Assembly (NCBI GenBank): GCA_035630195.1
Contig: DASQLD010000467.1
Coordinates: 1 to 6,317 of the forward strand
Direction: 5' to 3'
DNA length: 6,317 nucleotides
Source of the DNA: DASQDN01 sp035630195
GTDB lineage: Bacteria > Acidobacteriota > Terriglobia > Bryobacterales > Bryobacteraceae
The first letter of the stretch is position 1. Each line of letters opens with the position of its first letter. Shown here in pieces: positions 1-5,181 of this stretch. The position numbers and the translations under genes were made by a program. The notes under the pieces are model-generated. The model was not told where the DNA came from. It ran no database searches and saw only the letters and a program-made list of their open reading frames with translations.

Positions 1-276
1 TCTCCGGAATCGGAGAAGGGCAATGGTCGCGACCACCACAACACCGGCTTCTCGATGTGGCTTGCCGGAGGCGGCTTCAAAGGTGGCACGGTTTACGGCG
101 CAACTGATGACATCGGCCTGAAGGCGACGGAGAACCCGGTCCATTTCCGCGATTTGCATACGACAATGCTCTACCAGATGGGTCTCGACCAGGATGCGCT
201 CAGCTATATGTATCTAGGACGCAAGGAACGCCTGACGGAGATTCAAGGGCAAGTCCTGAAAAGCATCATCAGCTAA
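1..276 (+). CDS. DUF1501 family protein, C-terminal part (5' end outside window)
   Basis: The reading frame is open from base 1 and ends at TAA 274-276, giving the last 91 residues. The visible part carries features I recognise from the C-terminus of DUF1501 proteins, which have an alkaline phosphatase/sulfatase-like fold. These are a GRDHH segment followed by a WLAGGGFKGG loop, then VYGATDD, an ENPVH...DLH...ML helix region and a closing GR...LT...G segment. DUF1501 proteins are usually over 400 residues and often carry a Tat signal; both the N-terminus and most of the metal site would lie upstream and cannot be checked. The family is common in Planctomycetes and Acidobacteriota, often beside DUF1549/DUF1553 cytochrome-like genes, and its reaction is not established. 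The next gene starts 52 nt downstream on the same strand, and I see no obvious terminator between them. Confidence 0.88.
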   Translation, partial: SPESEKGNGRDHHNTGFSMWLAGGGFKGGTVYGATDDIGLKATENPVHFRDLHTTMLYQMGLDQDALSYMYLGRKERLTEIQGQVLKSIIS

Positions 277-317
277 TCACATTTGAAACACGGCAGTCCC
301 TTCTGCGTCCCATTCGC

Positions 318-325
318 AGGAGGGG
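318..325 (+). promoter_or_regulatory. Strong Shine-Dalgarno for the 161-aa secreted protein
   Basis: AGGAGGGG lies 3 nt before the ATG at 329. It fixes this start over the overlapping, differently framed ORF that opens at 283. Confidence 0.75.
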
Positions 326-328
326 CTC

Positions 329-814
329 ATGAAAGTTCTATCCACATACCTGATTGCTGTTTGCCTGACAGCCGTCTGCGTCAAAGCCCAGGACGCTACT
401 ACCGCTCGCACAACCGAACGAAGCCGCGCCGGCTCTCAGGACGCTGTCGTCGATTACTACGATTCCATGTCGGACTACTTCCGGCAAAGTCAGCGCGCGA
501 TCATGGCAATCAACAAGAAAGGCATTCCCGATCAGGAGATCCCCGCGGTGCTGCTCATCGCGCGGAAATCTTCGGCTTCTCCTAACCAGATCATCGATGC
601 CCGCAAGTCCGGTAAAGAATGGGCGGAAATCGCGAAGCAAAACAACGTCAGGCTGGCCGGCAACGATTTCGTGAGAGAGGCGAATATTACCTTCCTCAGC
701 GAGTATCATGGCCGACCGGCCGACCAGGTACGGGCAATGATCGATAAGGGTTCAACCTACATCGCCGCAAATCAGGAGTTACGGCGAGGCGGTAAGGCTG
801 CCCCTCAACGTTGA
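329..814 (+). CDS. Secreted protein of unknown function with two similar helical segments
   Basis: This 161-residue protein starts with a typical Sec signal peptide: K2, a hydrophobic stretch at 4-18, and a likely cleavage after A20 in CVKA-Q. The mature part is polar and probably mostly helical. Residues 65-107 contain GIPDQEIP, then SPNQIIDARKSGKEW and AEIAKQNNV. This layout resembles unnamed exported proteins that combine 'pEeipvvl.iA', 'Sp..ii.lR.sGksW' and 'dIa' segments. A weaker copy may follow 46 residues later (about 120-150), with Q133, G141 and Y144 matching Q87, G95 and W98. I do not recognise a named family and assign no function. The start is supported by a strong Shine-Dalgarno. 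The 3' end overlaps the stop region of the convergent ankyrin gene by 10 bp. Confidence 0.85.
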   Translation: MKVLSTYLIAVCLTAVCVKAQDATTARTTERSRAGSQDAVVDYYDSMSDYFRQSQRAIMAINKKGIPDQEIPAVLLIARKSSASPNQIIDARKSGKEWAEIAKQNNVRLAGNDFVREANITFLSEYHGRPADQVRAMIDKGSTYIAANQELRRGGKAAPQR

Positions 815-2757
815 GCTCGCGTTACGGGCTGCGCTGCCGGGGAAAGCGCCATGACGGCATATGCCGTCGCTGTTGACGAGATCCACTGATCGTGATCGTG
901 CGGGAAGCCGCCTTGGAAATAAGGCTGAAATTTGGGCGAACGGCTCCGGACATACCAGGAACCATCCTCCAACTGAGTCTTCAAGAGGAATGCGACTCCC
1001 CTCTGATAACTCTCGCTTGATGGCTGCATCTGACCTGTCTGGTTAAGAGCGTACAGCGCCAGACCAGTTGCGTATGCATCGGATTCCAGATATTTCGTCT
1101 GGCTCCAACCTCCGTCCACACGTTGCTCCCTTCGGAGAGCTGCGGCGAATCGCGCGATATCCGCTGGCTTCGCTCCGGACCATTTCAGACCCAAAATCAA
1201 CTCAGCGCGCTCATATGTTGTTCGGGGCTCGGCCCTGAGCAGCCACGACCGCGCACGGGCTAGGCGATCGTCAAATTCTGCCTGCCGTGCCGGCCAGCCG
1301 TATGTCGAGAGCACGTGAACCGCGAGCACAGTTCGTGTCAGCCCGCTGCCTTCGAACGGAGGCCTGGCGATTCCAAACGAACTCCACGCTCCATTCACAC
1401 CCTGAGTACCGGCGATGTAGTGAACGATCGCGTCGGTAAGCGAATTCCCCGGCGTGTCCTTCGAGTGCAGACCCATAGCCAACCAACCAACTGTATCGAC
1501 GCCTCCCCCAGGCCCGATCAGTTGCAGTAGTCCCGGCTCCAGCGGTCGCGAACTGAGCATGGTACGGACATGCTCATCGATCGCGCCAGAAGGCGTTTTC
1601 AAGCCGGCGTTTGCGGCAGCTTTCGTAGCGATGTCGGTCAGCGGTTGATTGTGGCAACCGACACAACCGCTTTGCTTGAAGAACTCAGTACTTGATCGTT
1701 GCAATAAACCCACCGCTTGTCCGATGGCGTCGGCCGCGGCCAATGGCGGCTTGCCGGCAGGTCGAACGGGCGCGACGGGCGCTGGTTTTCCTTTCGCGCC
1801 CGCAGTTTCGAGGGCCTTCAGGACTTTGGGATGCCCGTACTTTCGTGCCCAGTCGAGCGGCGTATCACCATATGGATCGACTTTATTCACGTCCGCGCCG
1901 GCCGCGATAAGAATGTCGACTACGGCAGGATCCTGATTCTCGGAAGCGATGGCTGCTGTCAGCGGCGTGATGCCTCGGGCATCCTGCGCGTTCACATTGG
2001 CGCCCGCAACGATCAACGTCTTTACCATTTCGGCGGAAGCGAAAGGGGCCGCGAGCACAAGCGGCGTCAACTTGGTCAGTGCAATGGAACCATGCTTTAC
2101 CGCCGGCGCATAAGTGCTTGCCGCATTCACGTCTGCGCCTTTTTCTAGGTACAACTTCACCAGACCGAGATCGCCTGCAACAACCGCTTCCATCAGCGGT
2201 GTGCTTCCGCGACCATCGGTGACATTCACTTTTGCTCCGCGCGCGATGAGCAGGCGGGCGGTGGCGGCGTCCCCAATAGCCGTGACCTCCATTAGCGGAG
2301 TCCGCCCAAGTTGATCTTGCGCATTTACGTCAGCGCCGGCATCGAGAAGCAGACGTACCGATTCGGTGGCGGAAGGGCTCGCAGCCGCTACGATCAATGG
2401 TGTCCGACCCGCCTTGGTAGCCAGCTTTGGATCGGCGCTCTTTGCTAACAGAGCTGCGACTTTCTGTGGCGCCGGCGCGGCTAGCAACAGCGGAGTCGCA
2501 TCGCCGGCGTTTTTGACGTTCACTTCGGCGCCGGCATCAAGAAGAATTTTTACCGACTCCACGCTTCCGAAAGCGGCTGCGTAATGGAGCGCTGTCGTTC
2601 CCCGAGCGTCAGCCTGCTTCAATGTCGATTGATCGCCAACAAGCTGCTTCAGTCTCGGCAGATCGTTGTTCCTGATGCTTTTGAACAAGTCTTCAGGAGA
2701 AGTGGCAAAACAGGAAAAAACCGTAAGAGTTGTAAGGGAAACAACTTTGAGTAGCAT
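805..2757 (-). CDS. Exported ankyrin-repeat protein with CxxCH heme motif and squalene-cyclase-like C-terminus
   Basis: The protein has 650 residues from the ATG at 2757, which follows AGGAGG by 5 nt; an upstream in-frame TTG at 2784 lacks such support and would bury the signal peptide. Residues 1-18 form a signal peptide, with likely cleavage after CFA. C16 in VFSC is a poor lipobox, so lipidation is possible but unlikely. Residues 20-320 hold about eight or nine ankyrin repeats with the usual TPL...A and LL..GA.VN pattern, with an insertion near 213-228. A Pro/Ala linker (323-340) leads to C365-V-G-C368-H369, a c-type heme attachment site in the context GCVGCHNQP. Residues 395-640 resemble the alpha/alpha toroid of prenyltransferase/squalene cyclase-like proteins, with QW-type motifs DGGW (548-551) and DGSW (598-601). 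I see no DxDD-type cyclase motif, so cyclase activity is not supported. It likely acts outside the cytoplasm in protein binding or electron transfer. The adjacent ccmCD genes fit heme attachment. Confidence 0.9.
   Translation of the reverse strand: MLLKVVSLTTLTVFSCFATSPEDLFKSIRNNDLPRLKQLVGDQSTLKQADARGTTALHYAAAFGSVESVKILLDAGAEVNVKNAGDATPLLLAAPAPQKVAALLAKSADPKLATKAGRTPLIVAAASPSATESVRLLLDAGADVNAQDQLGRTPLMEVTAIGDAATARLLIARGAKVNVTDGRGSTPLMEAVVAGDLGLVKLYLEKGADVNAASTYAPAVKHGSIALTKLTPLVLAAPFASAEMVKTLIVAGANVNAQDARGITPLTAAIASENQDPAVVDILIAAGADVNKVDPYGDTPLDWARKYGHPKVLKALETAGAKGKPAPVAPVRPAGKPPLAAADAIGQAVGLLQRSSTEFFKQSGCVGCHNQPLTDIATKAAANAGLKTPSGAIDEHVRTMLSSRPLEPGLLQLIGPGGGVDTVGWLAMGLHSKDTPGNSLTDAIVHYIAGTQGVNGAWSSFGIARPPFEGSGLTRTVLAVHVLSTYGWPARQAEFDDRLARARSWLLRAEPRTTYERAELILGLKWSGAKPADIARFAAALRREQRVDGGWSQTKYLESDAYATGLALYALNQTGQMQPSSESYQRGVAFLLKTQLEDGSWYVRSRSPKFQPYFQGGFPHDHDQWISSTATAYAVMALSPAAQPVTRAQR
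853..868. repeat. Perfect 16-bp palindrome inside the ankyrin gene's 3' end
   Basis: GACGGCATATGCCGTC equals its own reverse complement. As RNA it could form a 6-bp GC-rich stem with an AUAU loop. It lies 39 nt past the stop of the plus-strand 161-aa gene, but no T-run follows on that strand, so it is not a standard intrinsic terminator. On the minus strand it encodes part of TAYAVMA near the C-terminus, so it may be coincidence. Confidence 0.5.
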
Positions 2758-2761
2758 TGAT

Positions 2762-2815
2762 ACCTCCTGGCGGGGTTCCGTCAACTATAACGCGAACGAA
2801 ATCGGTCCAGGAGGT
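2762..2815 (-). promoter_or_regulatory. Inverted repeat covering the ankyrin gene's Shine-Dalgarno
   Basis: On the minus strand, ACCTCCTGG (2815-2807) is perfectly complementary over 9 bases to CCAGGAGGT (2770-2762), with a 36-nt loop. The second arm contains AGGAGG, the ribosome binding site, 5 nt before the ATG at 2757. The first arm lies 15 nt after the ccmD-like stop. If ccmCD transcripts read through, pairing could hide the ribosome binding site. A TATAGT at 2789-2784 might instead be a -10 element, but its nearest TTGACC (2818-2813) is 23 nt away, which is too far for a normal promoter. The repeat is seen directly; a regulatory role is inference. Confidence 0.4.
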
Positions 2816-2830
2816 CAAAGATCTGATTAG

Positions 2831-2977
2831 CTACCGCATTTCACCTAGCTGCTCGACCCGCTGCAGGGCTCGTCGCAAGCTCTGAGCGCGTCGAATTAGC
2901 GTCATGACGTATACCATTACGATCAACCACGCGATTGCGAACCCATAAAACATGTAAGTAAAATTGCGGCTGTCCAT
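2831..2977 (-). CDS. ccmD: CcmD-like small membrane protein (heme exporter / cytochrome c maturation)
   Basis: This 48-residue ORF starts at ATG 2977-2975 and ends at TAG (2833-2831). It has a short N-terminus (MDSRNFTYMFYG), one hydrophobic segment at about residues 9-28, and then a basic amphipathic tail (RRAQSLRRALQRVEQLGEMR). This is the usual form of CcmD: an aromatic/Gly entry to a single membrane helix, then an Arg-rich cytoplasmic helix. In system I cytochrome c maturation, CcmD helps release holo-CcmE from the CcmABC complex. A GAGGT Shine-Dalgarno overlaps the ccmC stop codon, and the start lies 8 nt after that stop, so the two are probably coupled. CcmD proteins are short and poorly conserved, so the call rests on shape plus position directly after ccmC. 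Confidence 0.78.
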   Translation of the reverse strand: MDSRNFTYMFYGFAIAWLIVMVYVMTLIRRAQSLRRALQRVEQLGEMR

Positions 2978-2985
2978 TCTTACCT

Positions 2986-3654
2986 CTATGCATTAACCTC
3001 ATGTCGCGCGAACCTCAGCGCCGCAATCCTTCTGTGCGCCTCCTCCTGCTCGAAACGAACAATAACCAGCGCCACGACGATCAAAACAATCGCCAGCCAA
3101 TTCTGCAGAAGTACCGACATCATGTCCGGAGGCAGTTCCATCGGTTGTGGATGCTGCGTTCTCCACCATCGAATCGAATACCAGACGATTGGCACATCAC
3201 AGAAAGCGAAGAGAGAGGCAACTGCTGCAATACGGGCGCGCTGAGTGGGGTCATCGATGTTGCGGCGCACGGCAAGATAAGCCGCGTAGAGAAGGATACA
3301 GATCAACGCCGAGGTTAACCGTGCATCCCATGTCCACCATATGCCCCAAGCCACACGCCCCCAGATCGAGCCCAGAGTAATACCGACGAGCAGGAATACG
3401 AGTCCCACTTCGGTCGCAGCGACCGCTATCGAGTCCCAGCGCAGATTTCTGCGGATGAGATACAGGATGCTCGCAATCGCCGCGACTGTCACGGCAAGAA
3501 ATGCGGTCCACCATGCCGGGACATGAAAGAACAAGATCCTGTACACCGGCCCTTGTGAGGATTCGTCAGGCAGAACGAGAAAAATCAGGTACAAGTTTCG
3601 TACGAGAAGCAAACCGCCTACCGCCGCACACAGGTACGCAATGAAGAATCTCAC
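2986..3654 (-). CDS. ccmC: CcmC-like heme-handling membrane protein, cytochrome c maturation system I
   Basis: This 222-residue integral membrane protein has about six hydrophobic segments (near 4-28, 45-67, 79-98, 113-129, 143-160 and 183-199). The diagnostic tryptophan-rich WWD motif is WGIWWTWDARLTS at 103-115. Two histidines sit where CcmC has its conserved heme ligands: H44 in FFHVPAWW and H168 in RTQHPQP (H60 and H184 in E. coli, from family knowledge). The length is close to that of E. coli CcmC, about 245 aa. CcmC binds heme at the outer face of the membrane and passes it to CcmE. The start is GTG at 3654-3652; no in-frame ATG lies nearby, and the ribosome binding site is weak (GAGCTGG). 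It lies 17 nt after the upstream secreted-protein gene and 8 nt before ccmD. ResC/CcsA proteins share the WWD motif, but size and the ccmD neighbour favour CcmC. Confidence 0.9.
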   Translation of the reverse strand: MRFFIAYLCAAVGGLLLVRNLYLIFLVLPDESSQGPVYRILFFHVPAWWTAFLAVTVAAIASILYLIRRNLRWDSIAVAATEVGLVFLLVGITLGSIWGRVAWGIWWTWDARLTSALICILLYAAYLAVRRNIDDPTQRARIAAVASLFAFCDVPIVWYSIRWWRTQHPQPMELPPDMMSVLLQNWLAIVLIVVALVIVRFEQEEAHRRIAALRFARHEVNA

Positions 3655-3671
3655 GTCCAGCTCAGTGTATA

Positions 3672-4333
3672 TTATTGAGCCGCCGGACGTTTAGCGACGA
3701 TCTTCTGCGCGACGAGATCATACACTGCGCCAGCAGTAGCTCCATTGACAGTTTTGAATTCATATTTCTCGCCGGACTTTGCGGTTACCTTTAGCAACGA
3801 GTGGTCTTTTTCTTTCTCGAAGCTCTGCAGATCGTTATAATTCCAGGACTTCGAGTGGTCGGCTTCACCTACCGACTCGAATCGCAAGGACATTTCCCCA
3901 GCGATCAATTTGCCATCACAACTGCCCTGGCCTTTATGATCATGCTTCACCTCCGTCGAGTGTGTCGTCACAGTTCTGGAACGCTCTACCGGCATCTCTA
4001 TCCACTTAGTTATGGCGGTGGCATTTGCCTGGTCGACGACGGTGATTTTCAGGTTGGAAGTCGTTCCTGCCTGATCAGCCGCGGGCCTCTCCATTTCTAC
4101 GAGAATCGCTCCATTTGCCGTTGTGTGGTTTCGAACTTCACCTCGATTCAGTGTGAAGGATTTACTGGGATCTGCATCGTCAATGAAGACGAGCCGGGCG
4201 CCTGTTCCGACTACTTTGCCGGTAATAACTCCGGACGGTGTGTTCACTGTTACTTTTTGATCGTTACTTGTTCCTGTGCCGAAAGAACAGAACCGACGGA
4301 AAGCGCAGTTGCTAAACATATGATCTTGAACAT
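3672..4333 (-). CDS. Secreted two-repeat protein of unknown function, apparently frameshifted after the signal peptide
   Basis: The best start is ATG 4333-4331, 7 nt after a perfect AGGAGG. It encodes a clean signal peptide with likely cleavage after A19 (SVLSA-Q), but this frame stops at TAA 4252-4250 after 27 residues. The rest of the protein is in the -1 frame and runs to TAA 3674-3672. One more A in the A5 run at 4258-4254 would join them into a 220-residue protein (numbering used here). The mature part has two similar units at about 39-80 and 141-186, sharing A-D-x-S-K-S-[FW]-x-x-N (54-63 and 158-167). This beta-rich pattern recalls PH/GRAM-like modules but I cannot name a family. A C139-D-G start and a final basic tail are visible. 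The longer single-frame ORF from TTG 4352 uses the Shine-Dalgarno itself as coding and has no signal peptide, so I reject it. It may be a broken gene, a sequence error or, less likely, programmed frameshifting. Confidence 0.72.
4250..4258 (-). other. Apparent -1 frameshift site in an A-run
   Basis: In the signal-peptide frame the codons are ATC AAA AAG TAA. A one-base backward shift at AAG reads on as GTA ACA GTG and enters the long open frame. C-AAA-AAG is close to the known -1 slippery heptamer A-AAA-AAG, but the P-site tRNA would meet CAA, a mismatch. I see only weak pairing downstream. A missing A is the simplest explanation. Confidence 0.6.
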
Positions 4334-4494
4334 AATGAATCCTCCTATTCAATAAGACGCCGTTTCAGTGTGTTCAATCACTCGACTCAGTCGCGGTGCC
4401 CGCCATCGATACTCAGCAAGCTTACTGTTTACCGTAGGTGAGGGCTGGCCGTTAAGAAACGATTCTGAACGCGCCGTGCGAAGCTTAGGCGTAG
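4334..4494. promoter_or_regulatory. Divergent intergenic region, probable promoters both ways
   Basis: This 161-bp gap separates the divergently transcribed secreted-protein gene (minus) and YdcF-family gene (plus), so it should hold both promoters. The Shine-Dalgarno of the minus gene is at 4346-4341. Best minus-strand promoter match: TTGAAC (4377-4372), a 17-nt spacer, then TATTGA (4354-4349); the -10 is poor. Best plus-strand match: TTTACC, 17 nt, GTTAAG, also poor. CGACTCAGTCG at 4383-4393 is an 11-bp odd palindrome that could be an operator or chance. No specific site is secure. Confidence 0.35.
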
Positions 4495-5181
4495 ATGTCC
4501 TCGCTGCCCGCTACGCGCATTACGGAAGATGTTCTCGCCTCCGCCCGTCTTGTCTGGGACTACCTTCTACTAGGCCACAAAACAATACCGGGTGACATCA
4601 TCATCGCGCTGGGTACCAATGATCTCCGCGTCGCCGAGTTTGCGGCAAAGTTGTATCAACAGGGCCACGGAAAGATCCTCGTTTGCACCGGAGCCATCGC
4701 TCATCAGGGAGACTTGTTGGCCACGCCCTGGGACCGCACTGAGGCCGAGATGTACGCCGGGGTCGCTGAACAAAACGGGGTCCCTCGAGACCGCATTTTA
4801 CTTGAGACCAAAGCGACCAACACTGCCGAGAACATTCGCCTCAGCCGCCGACTGATCGCCGAACATGAACTTCGTCCTGACAATGTAGTTCTGTGTTGCA
4901 AACCATTCATGCAGCGCCGCACATGGGCGACGATGGTAGTCGAATGGCCGGAGATGCCTGCATCGCTGGCGTCTCCTGTGATGACATTGGAGGAATACTT
5001 CACCGACGTGCTGACGCCGGAGAAAATCATCAACATCATGCTCGGAGATTTACAGCGGGTTTGGATCTATGGACGGCGTGGTTGGTCGGCTCCACAACTG
5101 CTGCCTGAAAACGTGAAAGCAGCCTACACTCGTTTGAAGTCGCTCGGCTTTGACCGGCATCTTCTGCAAGAGGACGAATGA
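4495..5181 (+). CDS. YdcF-family (DUF218) protein
   Basis: This 228-residue soluble protein has no signal peptide or membrane segment, which sets it apart from the membrane-anchored SanA/ElyC members of DUF218. Family features are visible in order: a hydrophobic strand then ALGTNDLRVAEFA (38-50), LVCTGAIAHQGD (62-73), RTEAEMYA (81-88), the signature TNTAENIRLS (108-117), and KPFMQRRTWAT (136-146), which closely matches the TMQRRTMAT segment of E. coli YdcF. That protein is about 266 aa and has been reported to bind S-adenosylmethionine; no reaction is settled. The start is bounded by an in-frame TAG directly before the ATG. The ribosome binding site is weak (TAGG at 4486-4489). Its stop overlaps the next gene's start as ATGA, so it likely works with, or is expressed in step with, the NagA-like deacetylase. 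Family call is firm, function open. Confidence 0.88.
   Translation: MSSLPATRITEDVLASARLVWDYLLLGHKTIPGDIIIALGTNDLRVAEFAAKLYQQGHGKILVCTGAIAHQGDLLATPWDRTEAEMYAGVAEQNGVPRDRILLETKATNTAENIRLSRRLIAEHELRPDNVVLCCKPFMQRRTWATMVVEWPEMPASLASPVMTLEEYFTDVLTPEKIINIMLGDLQRVWIYGRRGWSAPQLLPENVKAAYTRLKSLGFDRHLLQEDE

Noticed and set aside
283..585. 100-aa plus-strand ORF overlapping the start of the 161-aa gene
   Set aside because: No ribosome binding site, low-complexity Arg/Ser composition, and it conflicts with the better supported gene at 329.
338..709. 123-aa minus-strand ORF opposite the secreted 161-aa gene
   Set aside because: It lies inside a gene with a signal peptide and strong ribosome binding site, and its own sequence shows no recognisable domain; shadow frame.
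710..725. Tandem GGCCGACC repeat
   Set aside because: Two copies of 8 bp inside coding sequence, explained by the GRPADQ codons; no sign of a longer repeat.
1717..2148. 143-aa plus-strand ORF within the ankyrin gene
   Set aside because: Arises from the regular codon pattern of the ankyrin repeats on the opposite strand; no domain visible.
2757..2784. Upstream TTG start for the ankyrin protein (659 aa)
   Set aside because: The nine added residues precede the signal peptide and are encoded by the ribosome binding site region; ATG 2757 has AGGAGG at proper spacing.
3672..4352. 226-aa single-frame version of the secreted protein starting at TTG 4352
   Set aside because: Its first residues would be encoded by the Shine-Dalgarno region and it has no signal peptide, while the ATG at 4333 in the other frame has both.
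3801..4355. 184-aa plus-strand ORF antisense to the frameshifted secreted-protein gene
   Set aside because: Composition is typical of an antisense shadow. The minus strand has the Shine-Dalgarno, signal peptide and internal repeat.
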